A stretch of 64,000 bases of DNA from positions 1 to 64,000 of the IMG/VR virus record IMGVR_UViG_3300020160_000328; one strand, written 5' to 3'. Below, piece after piece: positions 22,032 through 32,635 of the stretch. Every line of letters begins with the position of its first letter. Positions within the stretch are counted from its first letter, which is position 1. The notes below the pieces were generated by a model. The model was not told the origin of the DNA. It was given only the letters and a program-made list of their open reading frames with translations, and made no database searches. This DNA comes from a virus. A program made the position numbers and the translations under genes.

Positions 22032-22060
22032 TTTAAAATTTATTTTTATTAATATTATTA

Positions 22061-25000
22061 TTAACTAAAAGATTGTTGTTCATTTTCAGTTGAATAATTA
22101 GTAATTAGTTTGATATTACTTGAAGTTGCAAATTTATCAAATATTAATCTAACCACCAAATATTTATCTCTAAAACTTTCTAACTGTGTCCAATCTTTAT
22201 TTACATTAAGAGAAGATGTGTTAAGAATCTTATCTATAAAATATTCAGATTGAACTGAACTAAGTTTGGAGTTCCATATAGGTAAGTTATAATTAGTTCT
22301 AATATCTCTTAAATCATTTATGTTCCAATCTCTTTCTCTTCTTTCTATAACAATGTCATTATTATTCTCATTTATAGTTTGATTACTAAACCAATCTTGT
22401 TGATTATAATCTGTATCCTTAACTTTTAAATTTAATTCTCCAGAGCATTGTCTAGAGTTATAAAATATAGCTTTATTAAATGTTGTAAATCTATCTTCTA
22501 CGTATTGCTCATAATCTGAATTATATACTTTAGCTTCTGTTACAAGTTTTAAATGATTCCATATTCTAGTAATAAGAGGTGTTGATAAAGAAACATATTC
22601 AATTATATGTGGTTTATAAACTCCATAGTAAGTTTGATAATTAGCAAGTCTATTATGTTTCCATATATTATTATCTCCATATCTCCAAGAATAAAACTTC
22701 TCAGGTACATTAATATAGAAGTTAGGTAAGTAAGAATGCCATGAAGTCCATGTTCCTTGTTTTAATGAGTAACTCATAGTCCAAGAATTATTTAATTCTA
22801 TAGGATCTTCAACTACTGTACCATCTATATATTGGTATTCTGTTTCTACATAAGTTACATCTGTTTCTACTTCTTCTATTATTGTTTGTGTGAATCCAGC
22901 TAATAAAGCTGTAATATCATCTTGAAATTGTTGTGATGTTAATACTGTATTAGAACCATCCCAATATCTATTAGGAATAATTCTCCATCCATAATCTCTT
23001 AAAGGTGTACCTAAAGTAGAATATGGGTTGCTTCCTTGTAAGGCTGCTAACATTGTACCCCACTCTCCACTAGTAAAACCTGGGTTAACAGGAATTGCAG
23101 CAGCTTCAATTGCAGTAAATATAGCACCTTGAATACCAGCTAAACAATGCTCAACATAACATTTAGACATTGAAGAGTATCCTCCTGAAGAGAATGCTAT
23201 AGGATAATTAACACCTATGAAAGAGTTTAACTTAGTTGTACTAGGAGTACTAGTTGTATTAATTCTAGATACAAAGGTATTGTAATCTGTTTGGAATGTT
23301 CCAGTGAATCCATTAATAGGATTTTCTAAACCTCCTCCATGATACCCTGGAGTAGATTCATTAACAAATGTAACTAAGATTACATCTTTAGTAGATAAAT
23401 CTACTCCACTATATGTAGTACCAATTGCTACTTCTAAAAAGTTAACCCATCTTTCTCTACTATTATTATATTCATATAAATTACCTGTCCAAGAAGTATT
23501 AGTAGCTGCAAAATTAGCAACCCAATCTGCTACAGCATTTCTAATATCTTGTAAACCTTGTCCATCAAATGAACCTGATGTATCATAGAATACATGTATA
23601 TCAGCTTTATTTGAAACATTAACTACTGTTGTAATCTCTCTTATTTCAGTTCTTGTTTTTAATACATCTCTACTAAACTTCATTCTACAATTCTCTAAAC
23701 CTAAGTAATTCCATCCAGCAGCTTCTTCAGTACTTATGATTGTATTATAATTAGGAAACAATATTACTTGTCCATTATTAATACATATCTCGTAGTCTGG
23801 AGTATCTACTACATCAGGTGAAAATAAGAAATCCTTTTTAGTAAATAGTATTCTTTCTTTCTTAGTATCATATGTTGATATAAATCCTGAACCAAATAAG
23901 TTAGAAGGATTATCATTGTATGTGTATATATTACCTGTAGTGTTATAGTACTGTTGGTTAATAGCTAGTCTTATATGTTCTTTAAACCAATTAGATAGAC
24001 CTATATTTGAAATAGGTTTTAATTGTTTACCATCAAATTGATATATCCTTCTTTGATTTTCAGATACAAAGAAGTAACCATTAGGTGTTTTTATACTAGA
24101 CCATTTATGTTGTGTACCAGCACTTGAACCATTATCATCATCAATTATTTTTTGAGGAGGAATTTCAAAGAAAGAACCTGTACCAATAAAAGATACAATT
24201 TGATCTGTAACTCTTTCTTGATAACTTCTAGGCATTTGCCATAACCCTTCTAATGTATGTATAAATAAATCATTGTTTATTTTAAATATATTTTTTATTT
24301 CTCCAGTCTCTCCTTCTATATCTCTATAGTTATTAGGTAAGAAAGTTCTATAATTATCTGTTAGTTCTTCTTGAAAAGATTGTTCTGAGTAATGTACTCT
24401 ATGTGGAAAATCTTCTTGACAATCTGTACAACAATCATACTCTAAAGGTAAGTGATAGAATGGTTTTTCCTTATCTGTTCTGTGATAATCAGGATTTACA
24501 TTGTAGTATTCTCCTGTAGGTAATCCCATGTATTCATAACCTTCATATCTATCTTGATTGTTTACTAATAATTTTTTATGTAAATGTTGTTCTAACTTAG
24601 ATACAGGATATCTTGTGTAAGACATTACCCATCTAGCTCCACCTTTTTTTCTAAAGTATTCTCTACATACCATTTGAGAAGTATTACCTGATTCTATAAA
24701 ACCAGGTGCATTCAAATGAGTAGCTAAATTAGAAGTAAAACCATTTCTTAAAGATATATTTACAGAAGTTTCAAACCATAAATCTGTGATACAATCACCT
24801 ATCCATTGTACTGTATCATCTGAAGGACCATCTACACCATCATTCCATTCTGATGTATAAACAGGTATACCAAAAGAGTTATCTAAATTAGTATTATAGT
24901 TAGGATATTGATAAAAATATCTAACCCACTTATCTAATGCTGTTTCTCTTAAACCTTTAGCATATTCTTCTGAGTAAGCTTTTCTATATGCAGCTTCTTT

Positions 25001-28000
25001 AACAGCAGCAGAAGCAAATAATGCAGCTCCTCCAGCAGCTATTAAAGCAGCACCTGTACCAATTAATGCAGCAGATGCAGCTACTCCTGTTCCCCAAGAG
25101 AATATAGCAATAACAACAGCAGCTACAAATAGTACAGCAGCTAATACTATATTCCAAGCATTAGTTCTACCTGCTCTTTTAGCAACTCTTGTATCCCAAA
25201 AGACAGTATTAACATATCTCATAGGATGTACCATACTATCTCCACCAAATACTTCTACATTACTTGTAGTATTACTACCAAATAATTCAATATTAGTATG
25301 AACTTTATAATAAGTAGATTGTCTAAAAGTAGAATAGTTATCTAGTATATTTCTTTTGTATACTACATAAGGTAAATTATACTGACTTACATTGGTATGT
25401 AAAGCAGTCTCTAAGTTATCTAATTTTAATATACCTATTCTGTTATCAGCAGCTATATTATAAACATCCCAAAATCTTTTACCTAAATATTCATTTCCAG
25501 TTGCATACTCTAATGTCTCACTTGCTAAAGCATCTAAGTAAAATTGTTTTTCTACTTGACTTTTAGTTATAGTAAATCCATTATTAACAGTTTTATAATC
25601 TGTTATAAAATCTCTAGATAATATATCTATAGAGAATCCATCTTTAACACCATGTTGTGCTTCATTTCCATAACCATCTGAACCATCATCATTACCATCT
25701 TTATGTGCATCACTATCATAAGAAGAACCATTAGAAACATCATTCTGAGTTATCTTACCATATAATATTTTATCTTTATCAAAATTACCTTCTTGTATGA
25801 TTTCATCAAAATTAAAAATCTTGTTATCTCTAAACTTATGCTCAGGATGTATCACAGCCCAAGTAGTTTTTTCTTGTGTAGCATTTCCAATACTAAAATC
25901 TGGTGATAATAATCCTGTTGCTATGTATTTATTATTTCTTAAAGTAGGAACTAAAACAGCACTATCTAATATAGTCTTTTCAGTATCAACTCTTTCATTT
26001 CTTACTATATAATAACCTATAATTTTTTCTCCATTAGTTTCTGATAATGGAGGTAAATCTATACCTGTAAATTTAATACCTAATATATCTGTTTCAAATT
26101 GTTTTGAATCTAGTGTCTGTACATAAGTACCTACTATAATACCAGGCTCAACTGTACCAGTTAAAGTATTAATAAAAGATGTTCCTGCTCCTGCTGGAAA
26201 AGTATTAATAGGTGTACTAGGTACTGTAGGTTGATTAGAAGGTTCAAAATAAAAATTACTACTATTAGTTGTAGAGTAATCATTATATGTGCTCATGTAA
26301 TAACCAAATTCTAAATATTGACTATCTATTAAGTTAGGTGTAGGTAATAATAACTCTGCATCTATTATTTCTTGTGGTACAATAATTGTAATTCTTGTTA
26401 CTTGAAATATACTTCCTTGGTCATAAGCTGGGCTGGAACCATACAATTTAACTAATACATGTGTATCTACACCTGTTTGAAAAAAAGATGGATTGACATT
26501 TAAAACAACTTCTCCTGTTGCAGCTCCATTTACAGTATATAATACTTTAACATGGAAAGGATTCTTAATTATAGGTGGTATACTAGGTGTTACAGAAGTA
26601 TCTTCAGGCATAGGTAATAGTATATCTAATTCTAAGCTTACTTGTAAAGATACAGTTTCAACTGTAGTACTATTTGAAGCTCCAGCATTTCTAACTAAAT
26701 CTAAACCTATATCTTTTCTCATAGGAAATCTATGATGTCTTACAGGTTGATTTAATAAAACATTACCTTCTGAATCTAATCCCCAATAACCATATCCACT
26801 ATTTTGACAAGTCTCATTATCTACATAAGTAGATTGACTTGAGTTACTTATAGACATAGGATAAACATCATCACCTGGAGCAAATACTGTTGTATCAGTT
26901 AAGGTATTACTTTTACCTGGTATGTGATATACTGGTGTAGTTGAACCATCCTCAAATACATATACTATACCAAAAGAATATACTTCTCCTGGCATATAAC
27001 CTAATCCTTCAAAATTAGCTGTAGGATTTTTAGGATTAGCATCTAAGTTAGTAGAACTTATAGGATGAACATTTGTTAAATCAACTTGTTTAGTTATACA
27101 ATCTGCTTTAATTCTAGAAGCAAATTTTTGTAAATTACAAAAGTTAACTTGTTTACCTTGTGTGTTACCTAATATTAATCTATTTTCTATTTGTTCTATA
27201 CTTTGAACTCTTTCTATTTTTTCTGAAAAGAATACTAAATCTTCTTTTGTACCTTCTTCTACAACATTTACTCCTGTATATATAAAGTAATTCTTTGATG
27301 TAGGTATTACATCAGAGTACTTAACATTAGTTATTATACCTGAACCTGATACTGCTTCAATAAAAGCTAATCTATAGTATATAAAAGAATCATCTAATGA
27401 AGTATTCTTAAATTCTATATATATAGATTTAGAAGTTTCAGGAAAGTTAAGGTATGAAAACTCTGCATTAGGAGGTAAAGAACCTCTAATGTCTCTGTAC
27501 ACATCTTCTAAAGAAGAATTATATATGTTTATAGTAGGTGAAGTAGTAATCCATTCTGTAGCATTTAAACCTTCATCTACATATTGTATAGCTATATTAT
27601 AACTACCAGGTTTTAATTGTCCTCCAGACTCTAATACTTCTACTTTCTCAAACTCAGGTATTCTACTATAACCTTTAAATAAGTTAAATTTTCTACTAGA
27701 CCATTGTCCAGCTTCTTTAAAATTCTCTGGTTTATCTAAGTTAAAGTATCTAGGTTTGTTGTAATCATCTGTAAAGTATATAGTTCTCTCACAACCTCTT
27801 CTTAATCTGTAAGTAGCTTGTATTTGGTGTGTAACTTTAAAGTTTAGTTTATTATCAGCACTTGAAGTAGCATCATTTACTACTTCAATATATTCACAGT
27901 TATCATTTATAATACCTATTTCTGAAGTTGTTTCATCTTCAGATACAGAGAATACTATAACTTCATTACTATTAATATACACTTTACCTATAGGCACAAA

Positions 28001-28180
28001 TGATGGTTTTAACTGTGCACATAATTCATTACTTTCCTCATTACTTAAAAATGCAAAATCTCCTAACTCAGTTTCATTAACTGAGTTAAGAGCAAATCTA
28101 TATGTTTTTTTAGGTTGATTTATTAATGAATTATCTTGATGTAAACCACCACCTAATTCTGTTATATTATCTTTATCCAT
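22061..28180 (-). CDS. tail muzzle-like protein with embedded VWA domain
   Basis: 2039 residues, with beta-rich N-terminal and C-terminal parts typical of phage tail-tip proteins. A long hydrophobic Ala/Gly segment at about residues 1005-1060 (…LAAVLFVAAVVIAIF…) looks like a membrane-inserting or pore region. Around residue 1533 the motif FYDTSGSFDG gives a DxSxS MIDAS signature of a von Willebrand A fold, followed by a Rossmann-like stretch (DVILVTFVNES). By order (ring proteins, then this, then cargo) it corresponds to the crAss001 muzzle protein gp44. It probably closes the tail and contacts the host surface, and the VWA domain may be the adhesive part (inference). The upstream homing-endonuclease gene overlaps its start by 8 nt. 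Confidence 0.7.
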   Translation of the reverse strand: MDKDNITELGGGLHQDNSLINQPKKTYRFALNSVNETELGDFAFLSNEESNELCAQLKPSFVPIGKVYINSNEVIVFSVSEDETTSEIGIINDNCEYIEVVNDATSSADNKLNFKVTHQIQATYRLRRGCERTIYFTDDYNKPRYFNLDKPENFKEAGQWSSRKFNLFKGYSRIPEFEKVEVLESGGQLKPGSYNIAIQYVDEGLNATEWITTSPTINIYNSSLEDVYRDIRGSLPPNAEFSYLNFPETSKSIYIEFKNTSLDDSFIYYRLAFIEAVSGSGIITNVKYSDVIPTSKNYFIYTGVNVVEEGTKEDLVFFSEKIERVQSIEQIENRLILGNTQGKQVNFCNLQKFASRIKADCITKQVDLTNVHPISSTNLDANPKNPTANFEGLGYMPGEVYSFGIVYVFEDGSTTPVYHIPGKSNTLTDTTVFAPGDDVYPMSISNSSQSTYVDNETCQNSGYGYWGLDSEGNVLLNQPVRHHRFPMRKDIGLDLVRNAGASNSTTVETVSLQVSLELDILLPMPEDTSVTPSIPPIIKNPFHVKVLYTVNGAATGEVVLNVNPSFFQTGVDTHVLVKLYGSSPAYDQGSIFQVTRITIIVPQEIIDAELLLPTPNLIDSQYLEFGYYMSTYNDYSTTNSSNFYFEPSNQPTVPSTPINTFPAGAGTSFINTLTGTVEPGIIVGTYVQTLDSKQFETDILGIKFTGIDLPPLSETNGEKIIGYYIVRNERVDTEKTILDSAVLVPTLRNNKYIATGLLSPDFSIGNATQEKTTWAVIHPEHKFRDNKIFNFDEIIQEGNFDKDKILYGKITQNDVSNGSSYDSDAHKDGNDDGSDGYGNEAQHGVKDGFSIDILSRDFITDYKTVNNGFTITKSQVEKQFYLDALASETLEYATGNEYLGKRFWDVYNIAADNRIGILKLDNLETALHTNVSQYNLPYVVYKRNILDNYSTFRQSTYYKVHTNIELFGSNTTSNVEVFGGDSMVHPMRYVNTVFWDTRVAKRAGRTNAWNIVLAAVLFVAAVVIAIFSWGTGVAASAALIGTGAALIAAGGAALFASAAVKEAAYRKAYSEEYAKGLRETALDKWVRYFYQYPNYNTNLDNSFGIPVYTSEWNDGVDGPSDDTVQWIGDCITDLWFETSVNISLRNGFTSNLATHLNAPGFIESGNTSQMVCREYFRKKGGARWVMSYTRYPVSKLEQHLHKKLLVNNQDRYEGYEYMGLPTGEYYNVNPDYHRTDKEKPFYHLPLEYDCCTDCQEDFPHRVHYSEQSFQEELTDNYRTFLPNNYRDIEGETGEIKNIFKINNDLFIHTLEGLWQMPRSYQERVTDQIVSFIGTGSFFEIPPQKIIDDDNGSSAGTQHKWSSIKTPNGYFFVSENQRRIYQFDGKQLKPISNIGLSNWFKEHIRLAINQQYYNTTGNIYTYNDNPSNLFGSGFISTYDTKKERILFTKKDFLFSPDVVDTPDYEICINNGQVILFPNYNTIISTEEAAGWNYLGLENCRMKFSRDVLKTRTEIREITTVVNVSNKADIHVFYDTSGSFDGQGLQDIRNAVADWVANFAATNTSWTGNLYEYNNSRERWVNFLEVAIGTTYSGVDLSTKDVILVTFVNESTPGYHGGGLENPINGFTGTFQTDYNTFVSRINTTSTPSTTKLNSFIGVNYPIAFSSGGYSSMSKCYVEHCLAGIQGAIFTAIEAAAIPVNPGFTSGEWGTMLAALQGSNPYSTLGTPLRDYGWRIIPNRYWDGSNTVLTSQQFQDDITALLAGFTQTIIEEVETDVTYVETEYQYIDGTVVEDPIELNNSWTMSYSLKQGTWTSWHSYLPNFYINVPEKFYSWRYGDNNIWKHNRLANYQTYYGVYKPHIIEYVSLSTPLITRIWNHLKLVTEAKVYNSDYEQYVEDRFTTFNKAIFYNSRQCSGELNLKVKDTDYNQQDWFSNQTINENNNDIVIERRERDWNINDLRDIRTNYNLPIWNSKLSSVQSEYFIDKILNTSSLNVNKDWTQLESFRDKYLVVRLIFDKFATSSNIKLITNYSTENEQQSFS

Positions 28181-28757
28181 AATAAAATTTAATTGTTTTA
28201 TTTATATTACTTGTTCTTCCTGATAATCTATGTGTAATTAAACTTCTAGATATATTTAAAATTCTACTTGCTTCAATAGCAGATTCATATATAATAATTT
28301 TATTTTCAATTATTACTTTAATAGGTTTACAAACAGATTTTCCATTTGTTGCTCCATTTTTAGAACCTAAATTTTTAATATGTATTAATTGAGATTCATC
28401 TAATTTTCTTTCTTTTAAAGCTTTACTTATTTTTAATCTTGTAGATTTTTTAACCTCATTTCTCTTATTATAAACTACATCTTTACAACTATTATATAAG
28501 TTAGTTTTTATATCAATATAATGTTGTTCTCTTGTAAATCTTTCTTCTTCCTTACAAATTTCTAATATATTAAATTCAAAACAACTATCTCCATAAGCAT
28601 TATAAGCTCTTTGTAAATGTTTATTATAATGCTTATTATTTTTAAGATTTCTTTTATGTTCTTTAATTCTTTTATCTAAATTTTTAGAAGAACCTATGTA
28701 AGATTTTTTACTATAATTATTGTATATCTCATATACACCTGCTTTTTTTTCTATCAT
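28173..28757 (-). CDS. GIY-YIG homing endonuclease
   Basis: 194 residues. The N-terminus carries the GIY-YIG pattern (GVYEIYNN … SYIGSS, residues ~7-24), followed by basic residues (KRIKEHKR) and a conserved Glu region. The C-terminal 50 residues (IYESAIEASRILNISRSLI) match the NUMOD1-type helix-turn-helix that such enzymes use for site recognition. It overlaps the muzzle gene by 8 nt and the upstream ring gene by 1 nt, so it is a free-standing mobile gene wedged into the tail operon without breaking a neighbour. It presumably cuts related phages at this site. Confidence 0.9.
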   Translation of the reverse strand: MIEKKAGVYEIYNNYSKKSYIGSSKNLDKRIKEHKRNLKNNKHYNKHLQRAYNAYGDSCFEFNILEICKEEERFTREQHYIDIKTNLYNSCKDVVYNKRNEVKKSTRLKISKALKERKLDESQLIHIKNLGSKNGATNGKSVCKPIKVIIENKIIIYESAIEASRILNISRSLITHRLSGRTSNINKTIKFYYG

Positions 28758-29746
28758 TATATTCCTCTAAATGTAAAATTACTTCTATTAGGATCTTTAA
28801 AGTTAGTATTCTCTGGTCTTCCCATCTTACCAAAGAAACCATAATATCTATTTTGTTTTGGTATTAGTTGATGTCTCATGTCTTTAAAGTTTTCATGTTG
28901 ATCTATACCATATAACATCATTTGTTTATTACCTGCTTGTTTACAATACCATTGCCAATCTTGTTCTGCTTTTTGAAACTTATCTCCATAACCTTCTCTA
29001 CCCATGTACCATAATCTACCCATATACTTCATAGTAATGTACATTGTAATAGCTGTAATAATACTATATTCATCAGGTATCATAGGATAACCTGTTTCTA
29101 CATCTATCATTTGTCTGTAGTAAGATATTGCTACAGAACCTTCTTTAAAAGAAGTTCTTATTTTATCTTGTACTATTGTATATTCATCTATACAACTATG
29201 ATATAATTCTTTATCTTCATTACAAACTATACTATTAAAAAATGTATGATTAGCTAATCTTACTGGTGTAAAATGGTTTCTATACATTTTAGAGTTGGTC
29301 CAACCATAGTATTCATATTGTAAATCAAAGTAAGGTCTATAATAAGCTATCTCAGTATCACCAAGTAATGAACCTTTACAATCTAAAGCTACACCTTCTG
29401 TAGCTAAAGAACTTCCACATCCACAATCAGGTTGTACTACTTCATCTTTTGTACAATCTAACTTAATATTAGCAGCAGTTAAATTACATTCTTTATTTTC
29501 TTTTATCCAACTATTATCCCTTGCTATTTGTATAATAGCATGTAATCCATTAGGTAAGTTAGCTTGATGATTTTCTATTTCTACAAAAGCAACAGCTTCT
29601 TCATATAATGTAATAGCTCCTATAGCTTCAAGAGATTCACCTGTCCATTCTACTACATCAGTTTCTGATATTTCTTCTAGACCTAAATCTCTATATATTT
29701 TAGATAGTACTCTATCTAAAGTTGTATACTGTAATTTTCTTCCCAT
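28757..29746 (-). CDS. tail or neck ring structural protein
   Basis: 329 residues. The N-terminal helical section (TLDRVLSKIYRDLGLEE) and the aromatic-rich C-terminus (GRLWYMGREGYGDKFQKAEQDW) resemble crAss-like ring or adaptor proteins found just before the muzzle gene. The middle holds a Cys cluster (CGCGS, residues ~112-116). The start overlaps the stop of the IHF-like gene by 1 nt. No enzyme motif is visible, and the function is inferred from position. Confidence 0.5.
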   Translation of the reverse strand: MGRKLQYTTLDRVLSKIYRDLGLEEISETDVVEWTGESLEAIGAITLYEEAVAFVEIENHQANLPNGLHAIIQIARDNSWIKENKECNLTAANIKLDCTKDEVVQPDCGCGSSLATEGVALDCKGSLLGDTEIAYYRPYFDLQYEYYGWTNSKMYRNHFTPVRLANHTFFNSIVCNEDKELYHSCIDEYTIVQDKIRTSFKEGSVAISYYRQMIDVETGYPMIPDEYSIITAITMYITMKYMGRLWYMGREGYGDKFQKAEQDWQWYCKQAGNKQMMLYGIDQHENFKDMRHQLIPKQNRYYGFFGKMGRPENTNFKDPNRSNFTFRGI

Positions 29747-30207
29747 TATTTTATAAGGTATTCTTTACCTTGTTTTATTTTGTTAGACAAATCTCTTTTG
29801 TTAGTTCTAGTTAATCTTAAACTATATAATGTCTTATTAGCCACTAGAACTCTATTTGTACTCCAATGAAACTTATATCTTATACCATTAGAATCTTCAT
29901 TGAAATGATATACTAATTGTTTTCTATCTTTAGCTTCAGGATCTTGTTTCCAAAGTTCTTTAGTTTTAACCCAATCAGGAGCTAATCCTTTTATAACTCC
30001 ATCTTCAATTCTAACCTTAACCTTTTTACCTATTACTTGTAATTTACCTAATTTCTCAGGTATGTTTATTTCTCCTTTATCAAATAATCTTTGTATTAGA
30101 AACTTCAAATAACCTTTTACAATTAACATGTATGTTTTAATATCAACAGGATCTTCAGATATATTAGAGTAAACACTATAACTACTTCTAATATTTAAGT
30201 GTTTCAT
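29746..30207 (-). CDS. IHF/HU-like protein (crAss IHF subunit type)
   Basis: 153 residues. The segment YLKFLIQRLFDKGEINIPEK followed by LGKLQVIGKKVKV (residues ~33-70) resembles the HU/IHF pattern in which helix 2 leads into a 'G-x-V-x-I/L-P-x-L-G-x-F' beta entry. Crassvirales encode two IHF-like subunits in the tail region, and this gene sits in that position. The C-terminal half is very basic (RLTRTNKRDLSNKIKQGK), which fits DNA binding. Its role is either DNA organisation or tail structure. Confidence 0.5.
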   Translation of the reverse strand: MKHLNIRSSYSVYSNISEDPVDIKTYMLIVKGYLKFLIQRLFDKGEINIPEKLGKLQVIGKKVKVRIEDGVIKGLAPDWVKTKELWKQDPEAKDRKQLVYHFNEDSNGIRYKFHWSTNRVLVANKTLYSLRLTRTNKRDLSNKIKQGKEYLIK

Positions 30208-30209
30208 AT

Positions 30210-30914
30210 TTATTTACTTTGTTGTTTGATACTATCTGTACTGTTATTAGTAAGATCTTCTATGTTTTGTCCAAATAATATAATTAATTCTTGTATAGTA
30301 AGTTCTATTAATGTATCTATCATATCAACATCTATATCAAAATCCATATCCATGTAGTCTACACAATCTATACAGTCTACACAATCTTCATTACAGTAGT
30401 TTTTAAATTGTTTTACTAAAATAGGGTCTTCAAAAATACCTGTTAGAGTAACTACTTTTAGTTTAGCTGGAGTACTTATATATAAGTATTCATTGTATAT
30501 AAAATAATTATACTTCTTTGATGTATATTTATTACCTTTTTGATAAATCATAGAGTTAAAATTTATACTATCTATCTTAATAGACTTATCTATAGTAGTT
30601 ACAGATTGTATAATATCTCCATTAAATCCTGCTAATGGTGTAGGTATCTTATATTTACTTCTAAGTATATCACATCCAATAGGAGGAATACAAGGACAAT
30701 CATGAGTAGGTACTTTAATAAGTTCAATACAAGGTATAGTCTGATAGTTCCAAGGAGATATTTTTTGTTTCTTCTTAGCTTCTTGAGATATTAATTTAGA
30801 TCTTACAGTAAGTAGTTTATTATAAATATGTCTACTCATTAGTCTAGTATCATCTGATTGTACTCCTTTAGAGTATAGAGATTGTACTCTTTGTATTATT
30901 TCATCTACTTTCAT
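30210..30914 (-). CDS. virion neck/stabilisation-like protein
   Basis: 234 residues, unrecognised by direct motif. Features are an N-terminal helix with SLYSKGVQSDD, a CPCIPP turn, a beta-rich middle (KYNYFIYNEYLYISTPAKLK), and an Asp/Cys-rich stretch CVDCIDCVDYMDMDFDIDVD near residues 175-195. The last stretch could bind metal or be disordered. It overlaps the PD-(D/E)XK gene by 4 nt and precedes the IHF-like gene by 2 nt. In crAss-like genomes this slot usually holds a tail stabilisation or neck protein. Confidence 0.4.
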   Translation of the reverse strand: MKVDEIIQRVQSLYSKGVQSDDTRLMSRHIYNKLLTVRSKLISQEAKKKQKISPWNYQTIPCIELIKVPTHDCPCIPPIGCDILRSKYKIPTPLAGFNGDIIQSVTTIDKSIKIDSINFNSMIYQKGNKYTSKKYNYFIYNEYLYISTPAKLKVVTLTGIFEDPILVKQFKNYCNEDCVDCIDCVDYMDMDFDIDVDMIDTLIELTIQELIILFGQNIEDLTNNSTDSIKQQSK

Positions 30915-31666
30915 CCTTTTAACTCATTTAATAGTAATTGTGTATAATCTTGTGTCTTAAACACTTCATAATTTCCATCTGGTTTCAACCAAACTATTCT
31001 CCTAGATTCCACTTCAAACCCAACTTGTTCAAATAGTAATTGATATAAAGATAGTTGAAGTTGGTATTTGTTATAAGAGCTATCAAGCAAATCACTAAAT
31101 GGATGCAATAGTTTCTTACCTTTATAATTTTTGAATAAGTCTTCATTTGTTTTATAGTCTGCAATTATAAATTTTCCTGTTTTTGTATTGTACAATATTA
31201 TATCTGCTGTACCTGCTATACCTAATGTCTCAGAATACATTTGCAGCTCAAATAAGAAAGGTTCTATATAATCTGGTATACTATCCCAAAACTTAACAAT
31301 TGCTTGTTCAAATCCATTCTTAGGGTTATTTCCTTTCTGATAAGTTTCTCCAAAATAATGTACATCTGTTCCTCTATCACAAGCTACATTTTTCTTATTT
31401 TCCCATTCTGCTAGTACTTCTTCTTTACTAACATATCTTCCTTCTTCTCTAGTTCTTTTCTTAGCTACAAAACCTGCTATTTTATCTGCATCAAAAGGTT
31501 CTGAAAATCTTTTTAAAGTAACAGATACAGAAGTTAAATTGTTTTTATTAACTCTATACTTATGCTGTTCTGCATTAAACTCCAATGCAGAGAAGTAATC
31601 TAGGACTACTCTCTGCATGTTTTGTTGGTGTTGTAGAGGTTTCATTTTATCTACTATACTCTCCAT
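30911..31666 (-). CDS. PD-(D/E)XK family nuclease (RecB/Cas4-like exonuclease)
   Basis: 251 residues. The catalytic core is visible in order: a Glu/His region (DRGTDVHYFGE, ~97-107), GTADIIL with D155, the IADYKT strand with D170 and K172, and a YQLQLSLYQ helix supplying the QxxxY motif. This is the arrangement of RecB-type and Cas4-type PD-(D/E)XK nucleases. It overlaps both neighbours by a few nt and sits directly after the DnaQ-like exonuclease, so the two nucleases are co-translated. They probably process phage or host DNA ends. Confidence 0.85.
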   Translation of the reverse strand: MESIVDKMKPLQHQQNMQRVVLDYFSALEFNAEQHKYRVNKNNLTSVSVTLKRFSEPFDADKIAGFVAKKRTREEGRYVSKEEVLAEWENKKNVACDRGTDVHYFGETYQKGNNPKNGFEQAIVKFWDSIPDYIEPFLFELQMYSETLGIAGTADIILYNTKTGKFIIADYKTNEDLFKNYKGKKLLHPFSDLLDSSYNKYQLQLSLYQLLFEQVGFEVESRRIVWLKPDGNYEVFKTQDYTQLLLNELKG

Positions 31667-32622
31667 TATAATTTTAGGTATTGAGAATTACTTATTTTAA
31701 ATAAATGATTATCATTTTTACATTTCATTACTCTTTGTATAGTTCCTACAGGAGTAACAGTAGTCTTAAATAATTCTAAATCAGAACCTCCACATATAGG
31801 ACAACTAGTTTTTTCTTTACCATCTAATACACCTAAATGAACAGGATGTTTTAAATACTTTTTCAATTTTAAATATAGTTGTTCTGTAGTTAATATATCT
31901 TGTATATTATACTTAATTAAAAGTTTCATAGCTTCTTTAGACTCTTTTTTAGTTCCATAAACTAAATCTTCCCAAATATCCTCTAAATGAACTTTCATTT
32001 TTTGAATAGGCATTTCAAAGTATCTACCTAAATATTTCATAGAATAAGAAGGTAATCTAAATAATCTTCTACATTCTTTTTGAACATCTAAAGACTTAAC
32101 ATGTAAATTAACATCTAAGTCATACTTTGCTGCTCTTGTATTAATAAATTTATTATCAAATCTATCATTATTAATACCAATAACCATGTCAGCTTCATTA
32201 TAAGATTTTAAGAACTCTATCATTAGTTCTCTATCAGATCTGTTTTTATCCCATTTAACAGCATAAACTTCATCTGCACCTAACCACTTATAAGAAATAG
32301 TAACAATTTTAGAATCATCTAAAGCACTATTACCATTAACAAATTGTTTTCCACTCCACCATAACTCAAAAGGTGTTTTAGATGTTTCAATGTCATAGAT
32401 AAGTACTTTTGATTGTTTATCCTCATTAATAGGATTTGTCAATTTTTTGTATTTTCTCCAAACATCATTAGAAGCTTTTCTTCTTTGATCTGTAGAAGCT
32501 CCTACTTTAATTAAAAAGGTAACAGCTAAATCATACCATGATGATTCTCCCTTACCTACATTTAGAATATGTTGAATCATATTCCACTCATTACTTGCAA
32601 ATTTTTGCTTTAAATTTTTCAT
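31666..32622 (-). CDS. DEDD (DnaQ/PolB-type) 3'-5' exonuclease with zinc ribbon
   Basis: 318 residues. After a helical N-terminus comes ExoI motif YDIET (D77, E79), ExoII GINNDRFDNKF (~155) and ExoIII-like YNIQDI (~248), the arrangement of the exonuclease domain of family B polymerases. No polymerase domain follows. The C-terminus is a zinc ribbon with CPICGG and a later CKNDNH (about residues 275-308). The first base overlaps the PD-(D/E)XK gene. A terminator and a possible promoter lie immediately upstream at 32636-32675. Confidence 0.8.
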   Translation of the reverse strand: MKNLKQKFASNEWNMIQHILNVGKGESSWYDLAVTFLIKVGASTDQRRKASNDVWRKYKKLTNPINEDKQSKVLIYDIETSKTPFELWWSGKQFVNGNSALDDSKIVTISYKWLGADEVYAVKWDKNRSDRELMIEFLKSYNEADMVIGINNDRFDNKFINTRAAKYDLDVNLHVKSLDVQKECRRLFRLPSYSMKYLGRYFEMPIQKMKVHLEDIWEDLVYGTKKESKEAMKLLIKYNIQDILTTEQLYLKLKKYLKHPVHLGVLDGKEKTSCPICGGSDLELFKTTVTPVGTIQRVMKCKNDNHLFKISNSQYLKL

Positions 32623-32635
32623 ATGTATATAAATA

